DNA from: Arthrobacter sp. GMC3
Lineage (GTDB): Bacteria > Actinomycetota > Actinomycetes > Actinomycetales > Micrococcaceae
Assembly (NCBI RefSeq): GCF_002929305.1
Contig: NZ_PJIO01000006.1
Location: 62,001-126,000 of the forward strand
Length of the DNA stretch: 64,000 nt
Direction of reading: 5' to 3'
Below the pieces are notes generated by a model that was given only the letters and a program-made list of their open reading frames with translations, made no database searches and was not told where the DNA came from. The position numbers and the translations under genes are program-made. Position 1 is the first letter of the stretch; every line of letters begins with the position of its first letter. This document shows, in pieces, positions 1 through 8,779 of this stretch.

Positions 1-61
1 CGGTAATCAGGGCGGTCTTGCCGGCCAGGCGGTGAGCGTTGACGGCGTTGTCGTTGTTCAT
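1..61 (-). CDS. short-chain dehydrogenase/reductase, N-terminal fragment (runs off window)
   Basis: Only the first 20 codons are inside the window. They start at the ATG whose complement is at 59-61 and end in GKTALIT, the beta1 strand that precedes the Rossmann TGxxxGxG loop of short-chain dehydrogenases. The gene is divergent from the TetR gene at 184, and a perfect inverted repeat lies 20 bp upstream of its start codon, so it is probably a target of that regulator. The substrate cannot be judged from this fragment. Other Rossmann proteins starting with a GK-ALIT strand are possible but less likely. Confidence 0.6.
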   Translation of the reverse strand, partial: MNNDNAVNAHRLAGKTALIT

Positions 62-80
62 AGGCATCCAGAATCATCAA

Positions 81-134
81 ACCGAGCGAGCGCTCGGTAC
101 AAGCTAGTCTGTAGTGGCATACTCAAGGTGTCAA
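81..134 (-). promoter_or_regulatory. promoter of the SDR gene with TetR-type operator
   Basis: Read on the minus strand, TTGACA (129-134) and CAGACT (106-111) are 17 bp apart, a plausible -35/-10 pair firing toward the short-chain dehydrogenase. Just downstream lies a perfect inverted repeat, ACCGAGCG-AG-CGCTCGGT (81-98), close to the expected start of transcription. TetR-family repressors typically bind such palindromes in the region between themselves and a divergent target, so repression by the product of 184-858 is the simplest reading. The promoter assignment is by eye. Confidence 0.6.
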
Positions 135-183
135 GGGAATTTTTGCGTACATTATTCGATTCAACAGGCACGGAGGACTAGCA

Positions 184-858
184 ATGGGTGTCGAGCTCCC
201 CGCACCGCCCAACTGGCGTGACTTCGACGACGAGGCGCTGCCGCCACTGCTCCGGTCAGCCGTGGAAACTTTCGTGACGCACGGATACCATGGCACCACT
301 ACGCGCACTTTGGCGGCGGCTGCCGGCATTTCAGTGCCAGGTCTTTACCATCATTTCCCGTCGAAACAGGCCATCATCGTCGCCATCATGGACTACGCGA
401 TGGATGACCTCTGGCGCCGCAGCCTCCGTGCACAGGCAGAGGCGGGGAACGACGTGGGGCAGCAGCTTGATCTGCACATCGAATGCCTGGCCCTGTTCCA
501 CGCCCATCGGAAAGACCTCGCATTTCTAGCCGCAACCGAGCTCCGCAGCCTCGACGCTGTGCCACGCGCCAGGCATATCGCGGCCCGTGACCGCCAAGAG
601 GGCCTGCTCGTGGAAATTCTGCGCGACGGCGATGCGCAGAGATATTTTCACACGGGCGACCCCCGGCAAGTAGCTCGCGCTCTCATCACCATGAACACCG
701 GGATCTCCCAGTGGTTTGATGCCAACGGACTGCTCTCCGCCTCCGCTATTGCAGAGGACTATGTGAGCTATGCACAACGGATCGTCTGCACCACCCCACA
801 CAATACGGAAATCCAGGGACTTGAGGCACCTCGCGGAGTGAACTCTGTCAGTCCTTAG
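184..858 (+). CDS. TetR/AcrR-family transcriptional regulator
   Basis: A 224-residue protein of normal TetR length. The N-terminal helix-turn-helix spans about residues 18-64 and shows the family pattern (THGYHGTTTRTLAAAAGIS followed by GLYHHFPSKQAI). The C-terminal two thirds is the ligand-binding domain, which does not identify a ligand by sequence. The ATG at 184 follows GGAGG at 172-176 with good spacing. The gene is divergent from a short-chain dehydrogenase, with an ACCGAGCG/CGCTCGGT palindrome between them, so it probably represses that gene and perhaps itself. Confidence 0.88.
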   Translation: MGVELPAPPNWRDFDDEALPPLLRSAVETFVTHGYHGTTTRTLAAAAGISVPGLYHHFPSKQAIIVAIMDYAMDDLWRRSLRAQAEAGNDVGQQLDLHIECLALFHAHRKDLAFLAATELRSLDAVPRARHIAARDRQEGLLVEILRDGDAQRYFHTGDPRQVARALITMNTGISQWFDANGLLSASAIAEDYVSYAQRIVCTTPHNTEIQGLEAPRGVNSVSP

Positions 859-862
859 ATGT

Positions 863-915
863 GGAAACCTCCTGTCGCCAGGAGGTTTCCAGGGTGACCC
901 TCCCCAGGGTCACCC
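863..915. terminator. two tandem hairpins between convergent genes
   Basis: Two perfect stem-loops stand back to back: a 12-bp stem (863-874 with 879-890, loop TCGC) and a 10-bp stem (892-901 with 906-915, loop CCCC). They lie between the stop of the TetR gene and the stop of the minus-strand ABC ATPase, where a bidirectional terminator is expected. Neither is followed by a long T tract, so termination efficiency is uncertain. Confidence 0.65.
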
Positions 916-936
916 GCCTTGCATCTACTGCCTAGC

Positions 937-2583
937 TTAGGAAGCCTCTTCGATTGCTTCGTCCAAGTCCCAGGCCGGGCGTGGAACAGATTCAATCAAA
1001 TGCCGCGTGTAGTCGTGGCGAGGCTGCGTCAGAAGCTCAAGTGTCTTGCCGTGTTCGACAATTTCCCCCTGCTTCATCACCACAGTCTCTTCACACACTC
1101 TGCGCACCACGGCAAGGTCGTGGGTAATAAAGAGCACGGTCAGCCCACGCTCCCGGCGAATATCCGCCACGACTTCCAGTACCTGCGCCTGGACCGATAC
1201 GTCCAGGGCGCTGGTTGCCTCGTCCATGACCAGAAGGTCAGGTTCAATGGCCAGCGCACGCGCGATTGCGACGCGCTGGCGTTGCCCACCAGAGAGCTTG
1301 CGAGGCCGTGCGTCCGCGTGCTTTTCCGTCAAGCCAACCTGATCGAGCAGTTCAATAACTTTCGCCCGAGAAGCTGTGGATGTCAGCTTGCTATGCAGGC
1401 GCAAGGCATCTTCAATGGACTTGCCCGCGGTGATGCGAGGGTCCAAGGAAAGGTAGGGGTCCTGGAACACCATCTGTACCGAACGCGCGTGCGCAAGCCG
1501 TTCCTGGCGTTTGCGCGGTGGCGCAGTACGTTCCTTGCCCGCAATCACGATCTCCCCGGCGTCGGCCGATTCCAGGCCAACGATGAGCCGGGCAAGCGTC
1601 GACTTTCCAGACCCCGACTCCCCCACAATTCCTAGCGCACCACCACGAGGAATCTCCAAGGAAACCTCCGAAACAGCCCGTACCGGGGTCTTTCCGCGAA
1701 TCGCATAGGACTTTGACAGCGACCGGACCACAAGAGCACCAGATGCGTCCTCGGGCTCGGCAGGAGCCAAGGGAACCAGCTCCGCGGGAACAGCTGCCTC
1801 CGCGTCACCGACAAGAATCGTGGGAGTCGCCGCGACCAACTTCTTGGTGTAGTCCGCTTGCGGATCGCTGAAAACTTCCCGTGCACTGCCTTGCTCCACG
1901 ACGCGCCCGGCACTCATCACGTAAACCCGATCACAGAGCGACGCCGCAAGGTTGAGGTCGTGCGTGATGAACAGCATGCCCATCCCCCGGCTCTTGCGCT
2001 GCTCTGTGAGCACGGAAATGATCTCCGCCTGCGTGGTCACATCCAGGGCTGTGGTGGGCTCGTCACAGATCAGAAGCTTGGGTGAGCTGCTGAGCGCTCC
2101 AGCGATCATCACACGTTGCAGCATCCCGCCGGAGAATTCATGCGGGTACTGGCGTAGATGCGCTTCGGGCCTCGGCAGACGCACCGATGCCATCATTTCG
2201 ATGGCACGTTCCTTGGCCTGATCCGCCGGCAGGTGCTCGCAGAGTCGCAGCGTTTCGGTCAGGTGGTCCCCGATGGTACGCATGGGGTTGATCCCGGCCC
2301 GCGGATCCTGAAACACCATTGAGGCGCTATGACGCCGAAGTGCCAGCAATTCACTGGGCGAGGTGGTGATCACGTCGGTACCGTCCAGGAGCACCTTTCC
2401 GCCCGCGGTCGATCGCTCCGGCAGCAGCCCCAACACGGAGCGTGCCGTCAGGGACTTTCCGGACCCGGATTCTCCAACCAGCCCTACTGTCTCTCCAGCG
2501 GCAACTGTCAGTGAGATTCCGTCAAGGAGGCGCACCCCGTTGGGGAGGTCGAGTGTCAGCTCAGTAATTTCGAGAAGATTCAT
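937..2583 (-). CDS. fused double ABC ATPase of a peptide/nickel-type (Dpp/Opp) importer
   Basis: A 548-residue protein with two complete ABC cassettes, equivalent to DppD and DppF joined in one chain. The first Walker A is GESGSGKS at about 37-44 with signature SGGMLQR near 152; the second Walker A is GESGSGKS near 320 with signature LSGGQRQR near 430. Both halves carry the oligopeptide-transporter C-terminal extension (for example the DYTKKLVAA and DYTRHLIES segments). It is the last gene of the operon starting at 7765 and overlaps the upstream permease by 4 nt (ATGA), indicating translational coupling. It energises uptake of the substrate bound by the lipoprotein at 4428-6089. Confidence 0.9.
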   Translation of the reverse strand: MNLLEITELTLDLPNGVRLLDGISLTVAAGETVGLVGESGSGKSLTARSVLGLLPERSTAGGKVLLDGTDVITTSPSELLALRRHSASMVFQDPRAGINPMRTIGDHLTETLRLCEHLPADQAKERAIEMMASVRLPRPEAHLRQYPHEFSGGMLQRVMIAGALSSSPKLLICDEPTTALDVTTQAEIISVLTEQRKSRGMGMLFITHDLNLAASLCDRVYVMSAGRVVEQGSAREVFSDPQADYTKKLVAATPTILVGDAEAAVPAELVPLAPAEPEDASGALVVRSLSKSYAIRGKTPVRAVSEVSLEIPRGGALGIVGESGSGKSTLARLIVGLESADAGEIVIAGKERTAPPRKRQERLAHARSVQMVFQDPYLSLDPRITAGKSIEDALRLHSKLTSTASRAKVIELLDQVGLTEKHADARPRKLSGGQRQRVAIARALAIEPDLLVMDEATSALDVSVQAQVLEVVADIRRERGLTVLFITHDLAVVRRVCEETVVMKQGEIVEHGKTLELLTQPRHDYTRHLIESVPRPAWDLDEAIEEAS

Positions 2584-3440
2584 GAGGGGATCTCGCCTCC
2601 AATACGGTCAGAGAGTTCTTCGCCAATAATGTTTACAGCCACAACCACAATCACAACGGCAATGGCCGGCACCAGCGCGGGCAGGAAATGTCCCCCAACA
2701 AGGCCGGACTGCGCCTCGTTGATCATGGCACCCCAGTCGGCGGCGGGAGCCTGCACACCCAGGCCAAGGAACGACAACCCGGCAAGTTCTGCCAGGACAT
2801 AGCCGAAGTTCAGGGTGGACTGAGCCCCCACGATCGGGGCAACATTGGGCAGCACCCTGCGAAGGGCAATCCACGCTCCGCTGAAGCCCTGAACACGATA
2901 AGCAGCAACATACGGGCGGTGACGTTCGGATGCCACGAGTGACCGGGTCAAACGGGCCACGTAGGGTGCATAAGCGATGCTCATGGCAATCACCGGGGCA
3001 ACCAGGCCCTTGCCGAACAAGGCAACCGCCATAATGGCGATCAGCAAGGATGGGAAGGAGAAGACGACGTCGAACAAGCGTGCAAGCACGGCGTCCACCC
3101 AGCCCCCACGCCAACCAGCCAACACGCCTAGCAAGATGCCTAGCACCGTCGAGGAGACGACGACGAGCAAAGGCCCAAGAAGGGCTGTTCGGGCACCGAA
3201 CATCATTCGGCTCAGGATGTCTCGGCCCAGGGAATCAGTGCCGAGCCAATGCGAGATGCTCGGGCCCTGATACACGCTCATGAAATTCACTTGGTTCGGG
3301 TCGTAAGGTGCAATGATCGGTGCGAAGATCGCCATGCCCGTCATCAGCAGCAAGACGATCGCGCTCACCATGAAACTGGTGTCGAAACCGGCTACTCCGG
3401 GAACGCGACGCGTCTTGAGTTCAATTGTCGCGGTAGTCAT
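2580..3440 (-). CDS. ABC transporter permease, DppC type
   Basis: A 286-residue inner-membrane permease of the peptide/nickel importer family with about six hydrophobic segments. The N-terminus ends in the DppC-like FAPIIAPYDPN stretch, and the cytoplasmic coupling (EAA) loop is near residues 190-215, including the ALRRVLPNVAPIV segment. It pairs with the DppB-type permease encoded immediately upstream (4-nt overlap) and with the fused ATPase downstream (4-nt overlap). Substrate is unknown; a linkage to amide hydrolysis is suggested by the first gene of the operon. Confidence 0.9.
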   Translation of the reverse strand: MTTATIELKTRRVPGVAGFDTSFMVSAIVLLLMTGMAIFAPIIAPYDPNQVNFMSVYQGPSISHWLGTDSLGRDILSRMMFGARTALLGPLLVVVSSTVLGILLGVLAGWRGGWVDAVLARLFDVVFSFPSLLIAIMAVALFGKGLVAPVIAMSIAYAPYVARLTRSLVASERHRPYVAAYRVQGFSGAWIALRRVLPNVAPIVGAQSTLNFGYVLAELAGLSFLGLGVQAPAADWGAMINEAQSGLVGGHFLPALVPAIAVVIVVVAVNIIGEELSDRIGGEIPS

Positions 3441-4489
3441 CGGGCACCAGCTCCTGCTGCGGATCGGGGATCGATCCAGGGTTCGAGGATGTCAATGATC
3501 GCGTTCACCGCAACAAAGGTTGTCACGACGAGCAAAACGACGGCCTGTACGACGGGGAAATCCAGACGGTCAACCGACTGCACCAGCAAGGAGCCGATAC
3601 CGGCGATGCCAAACGCGGCCTCAACGATCGAACTGGCCACCAGCAGTCCGGCAACGAGTGGCCCGCTGACGGTAAGAATCGGACCAATCGCGTTGCGGAA
3701 AACGTGCCGGCGGACCACCGAGCCGCGGCTCAAACCGCGGCTGGTGGCCACCTCAACGTGCTCACGGTCAAGCTGTTCCACCATCGAGGACCTGGTGACT
3801 TTACCTACGAGAACGACGAACACGATGGTGAGCGCAAGTGACGGCAAGACCAGATGGTAGATGGTGTCAAAGAATCCCTCGCCCGAGCCAAAGGACGGGA
3901 ACCAGTGCAGCTGCACGGCGAAGACCGCAATGAGCACAATGGATCCGACAAAGGACGGGATTGCACCGAACACTGTCAGCCCGGTCAGGATGGCCTTGTC
4001 CCAAAACCGGTTTCGGTTCAGCGACGCTGCGACGCCTGAGATAAGCCCGATGACGGCAATCATGATGCCAGCCATAATGACCAGGCCAAAGGTGACCGGA
4101 AGGCGGTCCCCAATCACCGTTGAAACGTCTTGCCGGAACTGCAAGGACCGCCCGAAGTCACCATGCAGCACTCCGATAATCCAGTTGAAGTACTGCTGCC
4201 ACGGCGGAAGATTCAGACCGAATTCGGCCGTTATGTCGGCGACAGCCTCCGGACTTGGCTTGCGCCCTTTCAGGAGGAAGCTCACCGGATCCCCAGGAAC
4301 AAGGAACCGTGAAAAGAAGACGAGCAGCGAAGCCAGGAACAACGTCAGCAAGAGGCTTCCCAGCTTGCCCACAACCCGGCGGACGGCGACTGCCGTCCCG
4401 CCGGTGGACCATACGGTCCTTCGAATACTAACGAGCGCCAATGGTTGCCGCCCAAGGGTAGTAGAGGAAAGCGATCGAGGGTGAGACAC
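3437..4489 (-). CDS. ABC transporter permease, DppB type
   Basis: A permease whose family-like region begins at VVGKLGSLLLTLFLAS and continues with the DppB hallmark FLVPGDPVSFLL. The longest reading starts at GTG (4489) and overlaps the end of the binding-protein gene by 62 nt with no convincing ribosome site. A GTG at 4370-4372, which gives a N-terminus like other DppB proteins, is equally plausible, so the start is unresolved. The downstream DppC gene overlaps by 4 nt. About six membrane segments and an EAA loop (TSRGLSRGSVVRRHVFRN, near residue 236) are visible. Confidence 0.85.
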   Translation of the reverse strand: MSHPRSLSSTTLGRQPLALVSIRRTVWSTGGTAVAVRRVVGKLGSLLLTLFLASLLVFFSRFLVPGDPVSFLLKGRKPSPEAVADITAEFGLNLPPWQQYFNWIIGVLHGDFGRSLQFRQDVSTVIGDRLPVTFGLVIMAGIMIAVIGLISGVAASLNRNRFWDKAILTGLTVFGAIPSFVGSIVLIAVFAVQLHWFPSFGSGEGFFDTIYHLVLPSLALTIVFVVLVGKVTRSSMVEQLDREHVEVATSRGLSRGSVVRRHVFRNAIGPILTVSGPLVAGLLVASSIVEAAFGIAGIGSLLVQSVDRLDFPVVQAVVLLVVTTFVAVNAIIDILEPWIDPRSAAGAGAR

Positions 4490-6089
4490 CTGAAATGCGC
4501 TTGCCTTGGAACACCGTCATGGGTCCCGTTGAAAGGGGGAGCCACGGCAGCTGATCGTTGGCGATCTTCTGGGCCTCTGCAGTCTTCTCGGAACGCTTTG
4601 CCGGGTCATCGATCGTAATGGCTTCATTGACGATGCTGTCAAACTCCGGGTTGGACCAGTTGCCGTAGTTACTGAACTCTCCGGTGCGCAAAACAGCGTA
4701 CATTTCCAGAGGATCGGGGCTGGAAAGGTACCAGGAGGTGTAGAACAGGTCCGCACCTTCACGGGCGGTCGGATCGGAGAATAGTGCCGAGTAGGCGTTG
4801 GGTGTGATGGTTTTAATGGTGGCCTTCAGGCCGATGGACTCGGCCGCAGCGGCTGTCGCCTGAGAGATGACACTGAAGTCGTTGCCGATGGGGGCGGTAA
4901 CGTAGGTAATTTCTTTACCGGTTGCCCCGGCATCTTCGACGAGCTTCTTCGCGGCAGCGAGGTCCTGCGGGTAGCCCTGAAGATTGTCGAAGGCCGTAGA
5001 GAGTGCCGATTTGCTTGCACCCACCCAGACCGAAGGGGTTGTGAGCGCATTGGTCACTTCGCCGTATCCCCCAGCAGCTGCATTGATGATGCCCTGCCGG
5101 TCAAGGGCCATCAGCAGTGCCTTGCGAACCCGGAGATCACCGAGCGGGCCCTTCAAATTGCTGACAACGAGGTCGCCGACTGCGGTGTTCATACCGAAGT
5201 AGACTTGCCCGGCACCGGAGGAATTCAATTGTGAAATTCCTTCGGCAGGCACCATCCATCCGCCGTCAACCTGACCTGACTTCAACGCGTTCAGGCGTGC
5301 GTTGGTGTCGTTCATGAACAAGAACTTCACTTCACCGGATTTGGCTTTCAGTGCCGGATCCCAGTAATTGGCGAAGCGCTTGAGCGTAATGCTCTCCCCG
5401 GACTTCCACTCGGTCATGCTGAACGGTCCGGTGCAGTTGACCCCACCGGATGAGTTTCCGTAATTCGAACCGGACTTTTCAAGCGTGGCCGCTGATTCGA
5501 CGACGCCGGCGGAACCACCCATGGAAAGGTTGAACTGTGTATCCGGTTTGGTCATGGTGACGGTGACCTCGTGGTCTCCTGTCTGATCAATGGAGGCAAC
5601 GTTTTGGTAGACGGAGAACCAGGACGATCCCACGGCGGGGTCGAGGTGGCGTCGCATGGAGACCACAACATCGTTGGCGGTCATGGGGGTTCCGTCATGG
5701 AAGCTCACACCGGAACGAATTTCATAAACCCAACTGGTCGGTGTCGGATGTGTAAACGACGCGGCAAGGCCGGGGGTGAGCGTGTAGTCCGGGTTCAATC
5801 GGAGCAGGGACTCACACACATTGGCCAGGACCTGATTATCGGAGTAGTCGAAGGCGTGTGCGTAGTCGAGTGAGGACGGTTCGGCATAGCTAACCCACGA
5901 GTATGAGTCGATATCGCCGGAGGGCTTCTCCGTCTGGCTGGTAAGCTTCCATTCCGGCTTGGAGCCGGTCGCTTGACCGCCGGAGCCACCGGTGCATCCG
6001 GTGGCAAGAAGTGCAACGCACAACGTGGCGGCAGCGACAGCTGTGGCACGCGTGCGCCTGCGTGTTCTGGTGGGAATGGGCCTGGTCAT
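4428..6089 (-). CDS. ABC transporter substrate-binding lipoprotein, family 5 (DppA/OppA type)
   Basis: A 553-residue extracellular solute-binding protein. An arginine-rich n-region and hydrophobic stretch end in a lipobox (LLATGC, Cys32), so the mature protein is a lipid-anchored surface receptor. Family features include the SYAEPSSLDYAHAFDYSDNQVLANVCE-type opening (residues about 67-93) and the SGVSFHDGTPMTANDV motif typical of SBP_bac_5. It overlaps the upstream amidohydrolase by 4 nt. Ligand identity, whether a peptide, amide or other small solute, cannot be read from the sequence. Confidence 0.9.
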   Translation of the reverse strand: MTRPIPTRTRRRTRATAVAAATLCVALLATGCTGGSGGQATGSKPEWKLTSQTEKPSGDIDSYSWVSYAEPSSLDYAHAFDYSDNQVLANVCESLLRLNPDYTLTPGLAASFTHPTPTSWVYEIRSGVSFHDGTPMTANDVVVSMRRHLDPAVGSSWFSVYQNVASIDQTGDHEVTVTMTKPDTQFNLSMGGSAGVVESAATLEKSGSNYGNSSGGVNCTGPFSMTEWKSGESITLKRFANYWDPALKAKSGEVKFLFMNDTNARLNALKSGQVDGGWMVPAEGISQLNSSGAGQVYFGMNTAVGDLVVSNLKGPLGDLRVRKALLMALDRQGIINAAAGGYGEVTNALTTPSVWVGASKSALSTAFDNLQGYPQDLAAAKKLVEDAGATGKEITYVTAPIGNDFSVISQATAAAAESIGLKATIKTITPNAYSALFSDPTAREGADLFYTSWYLSSPDPLEMYAVLRTGEFSNYGNWSNPEFDSIVNEAITIDDPAKRSEKTAEAQKIANDQLPWLPLSTGPMTVFQGKRISGVSPSIAFLYYPWAATIGAR

Positions 6090-7765
6090 AGTTCCTCATC
6101 ATCGTTGGTGGGGCGGGCGTAGACGACGTTTCCGTCGATCCATGTAGATACAACTGTGGAACGGTGGATGTCTTCCGGGGATAGCAAGAACGGGTTCGGC
6201 GCCAGGACAACGAGATTGGCCAGGAAGCCCTCGCGAACGGAGCCAGTGTCGTGGTCTCGGTGGTTGGCATAGGCAGTACCTGAGGTGTAGGCGGCCATGG
6301 CCGTCGCCAGATCAAGGCGCTGATGTGCACCACCAAGAGGAGCGGCAGTGCTGCCCGGTGACACCCGGTTCACTGCAATATTGATGGCCTCCATCGGATC
6401 GGCGCTGGATACTGGCCAGTCGCTGCCCGCGGCCAGACGTGCACCGTGCTTGGCCAAATCGCCAAACGGATACTGACGAGCTTCTGCACCCTCTTGAAGG
6501 AAGGGCAGAGTCAGCTCATCCAACTGATCTTCGTGGCAGGCCCAGAGGCATTGCAGGTTTGCCACGGCACCAAGTCCGGCGAACCGTGCGGTGTCGGCTT
6601 CCTCAACAATTTGAAGATGCGCCAGCTGGTGCCGCCCGTCCCTGTCACCGTTGGCTTCGCGGGCTGCCTCGATGGCGTTCAAGGCGTCCCTGACAGCACG
6701 ATCTCCCAGCGCATGGAAATGAACTTGCTGGCCTGCGGCATCAAGGGCGACGACGAACTCGTTGAGTTGGGCGTTGTCGATGAACGAGATTCCGTGGTTG
6801 CAGGTGTCTTTGCCATGCTCGTCACGGTAAGGCGTGAGCATTGAGGCCGTATGGTTCTCGGCTACGCCGTCGACCATGATCTTTGTTGTGCCGAGGGAGA
6901 AGCGGTTGGAGTTGGTGCGAGCAGCCAACGCATCACGGCGTTCTGCCATGCGCTGGACTTGTTCCATCCCACCGGCCCGCTCCCACCACTGGGCTCCAAC
7001 AACGTGGACACGAAGCGTGTCCTCGGCGATGGCACGCTCATAGAGCGAACCGACATCACCGTTGCCATCCAGGGTGCCCCCGACCATGGCGTCCTGCCAT
7101 CCGGTGATACCCAGGGCCAGCATTTCCTGCTGTGCGCGGAGCAATCCCTGGTAGGCAAAATCGGGGTCTGTGGCCGGGCGCACATCGCCAAATAGCTCGC
7201 CGGCGCCTTCATGGAAAGTTCCTGCCGGCGTGCCGTCGGACTCACGCTCAATCCGTCCGTCGGCCGGGTCTTCAGTGTCGGCGTTTAGGCCGGCCAGCTT
7301 GATTGCCGCCGTGTTGACCCACGTGCTGTGGTGATCACGGCTGAGCAACAACACGGGACGATCTGCAACCACCGCATCCAAAAGTGTGCGCACCGGGGAT
7401 CCGCCGGGGAAGTGGTCCATGGACCATCCGCCGCCTAGAATCCACGGTTCATCAGGGTTTGCTTCGGCGTACGCCTTGATGGTGGCGATCGCGTCTGTGG
7501 CGTCCTGTGCCTCAGTGAGATTGCACATCAGCAATTCGGTTCCACCGCTGACGGGGTGGATATGTCCATCTTGGAATCCGGGGCTGAGGAGGGCGCCGTC
7601 GAGTTGGACCACGCGGGTGTGCTCACCAATCCAGGTTTCCACGGCACCTTCGGGAACAATCCCGGCAATGCGATCACCAATGACTGCTACTGCATGATCA
7701 TGGATCGGCTTGCCGGTGCCGGTAAACACGGCACCACCGGTAAATAATACGTCTGCAAAGGGCAA
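6086..7765 (-). CDS. YtcJ-like metal-dependent amidohydrolase
   Basis: A 559-residue member of the amidohydrolase superfamily, YtcJ/AepA branch. The metal-binding HxH sits in DGHIHP (His68, His70), and later motifs include the HFHALGDRAV block and the metal Asp in AGSDWPV. YtcJ-branch proteins hydrolyse amides or related C-N bonds, but few have known substrates. It is the first gene of a five-gene operon with a Dpp-type importer, each junction being an overlap, so it should act in the cytoplasm on the imported compound. A divergent TetR at 7898 is the likely regulator. Confidence 0.85.
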   Translation of the reverse strand: MPFADVLFTGGAVFTGTGKPIHDHAVAVIGDRIAGIVPEGAVETWIGEHTRVVQLDGALLSPGFQDGHIHPVSGGTELLMCNLTEAQDATDAIATIKAYAEANPDEPWILGGGWSMDHFPGGSPVRTLLDAVVADRPVLLLSRDHHSTWVNTAAIKLAGLNADTEDPADGRIERESDGTPAGTFHEGAGELFGDVRPATDPDFAYQGLLRAQQEMLALGITGWQDAMVGGTLDGNGDVGSLYERAIAEDTLRVHVVGAQWWERAGGMEQVQRMAERRDALAARTNSNRFSLGTTKIMVDGVAENHTASMLTPYRDEHGKDTCNHGISFIDNAQLNEFVVALDAAGQQVHFHALGDRAVRDALNAIEAAREANGDRDGRHQLAHLQIVEEADTARFAGLGAVANLQCLWACHEDQLDELTLPFLQEGAEARQYPFGDLAKHGARLAAGSDWPVSSADPMEAINIAVNRVSPGSTAAPLGGAHQRLDLATAMAAYTSGTAYANHRDHDTGSVREGFLANLVVLAPNPFLLSPEDIHRSTVVSTWIDGNVVYARPTNDDEEL

Positions 7766-7806
7766 CGGGCATCCTTACTTGATGGTTGAACGGCGTGAAT
7801 AGGGTA

Positions 7807-7846
7807 AGGCTATTCAGCGCGCAACAGCATTGTCAACAGTGTTGTC
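7807..7846 (-). promoter_or_regulatory. promoter of the amidohydrolase-Dpp operon with candidate TetR operator
   Basis: On the minus strand TTGACA (7831-7836) and TAGCCT (7807-7812) are 18 bp apart and point at the amidohydrolase gene. An imperfect inverted repeat, CAACA-N13-TGTTG (7822-7844), spans the -35 box. This position between divergent operon and TetR gene fits an operator. The repeat arms are only 5 bp, so the operator part is tentative. Confidence 0.45.
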
Positions 7847-7897
7847 TAATAAATTTTTGGATTCGAAATAAAACCGATAAGTGTGGAGAATACAACT

Positions 7898-8602
7898 ATG
7901 AAGCCACTAACCTCTGCGCGCAGAAGCCCCGCACAACCCACCTCGGGACGCGGCCGCCTTGACCGGGGCACCATCATCGCTGCGGGTCTTAAACTTGCCA
8001 GCAACCCGGGTTCCTCCTCGATCTCCGTGCGGGAACTTGGGGCCCTGCTCGACGCCGATCCGACGGCAATCTACAGGCACTTCCGCAACAAAGAGCACCT
8101 CATGCGCGAACTCCTTGATGAGCTTATTGGCCGAAGTGTCGCGGCAGTGACGGCGGATCCCCAAGACTGGCGTGAGCGCCTCACCCAACTGGCAAGTGCA
8201 ACATTGGATCTCTTTTCCCGCTACCCCGCAATCGGCGTCGAAGCAATCGTGCTGACGACCCACGGACCCGGGGAACTGGACGCTGTCGAGTTCATGCTCG
8301 ACGCATTCTCTCGAGCCGGGCTCGCCGGCGATGACCTGGTTCGCCATTACGCCCTCCTTGCCTCCCATGTGCTCTCCAGCGCGGCAGGCATCGCCCGTGA
8401 AAGAAACCAGCGCGGAACCCAGGCCGATCAGATGAGCCCTTGGTTCGAGGGCCCGCTGCACGCCGACCCGCGACAATATCCGCTGATCGCCTCCGTCAGC
8501 ACCCAGATCACCGAATTGGAAGATGAAGACCTGTTTCTACTCGGAGTCGCGGCAGTCATCCAATCGGCCGAACGAACTGTCAGCCTCACACAGAGCGCCT
8601 AA
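7898..8602 (+). CDS. TetR-family regulator, divergent from the amidohydrolase-Dpp operon
   Basis: A 234-residue TetR protein. I chose ATG 7898 because GGAGA (7885-7889) lies 8 nt upstream; a GTG at 7883 has no ribosome site. The helix-turn-helix covers about residues 27-70 (ISVRELGALLDADPTAIYRH followed by FRNKEHLM). The long alpha-helical C-terminal domain resembles the TetR_C group of tetracycline-repressor-like regulators. Being divergent from the operon at 7765, it is the best candidate for its repressor. Confidence 0.88.
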   Translation: MKPLTSARRSPAQPTSGRGRLDRGTIIAAGLKLASNPGSSSISVRELGALLDADPTAIYRHFRNKEHLMRELLDELIGRSVAAVTADPQDWRERLTQLASATLDLFSRYPAIGVEAIVLTTHGPGELDAVEFMLDAFSRAGLAGDDLVRHYALLASHVLSSAAGIARERNQRGTQADQMSPWFEGPLHADPRQYPLIASVSTQITELEDEDLFLLGVAAVIQSAERTVSLTQSA

Positions 8603-8779
8603 TTCACAGCAAGCGATACGACGACGAATTTCAAAGCAAATCACGGCACACGCTAACGAATTCAGATGTTTCTCCGATAATTTTCCTCTAAATCCCTTGT
8701 CAATGCCCGTATGGACGGGCAGACTGGACAGCACGCCGCATCGAGGATGACAGTGGCGCCAGTCGTCAAGGAGAACATC

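Noticed and set aside
937..1635. Plus-strand frame of 238 codons beginning at 919
   Set aside because: It is the complement of the fused ABC ATPase and shows no family features.
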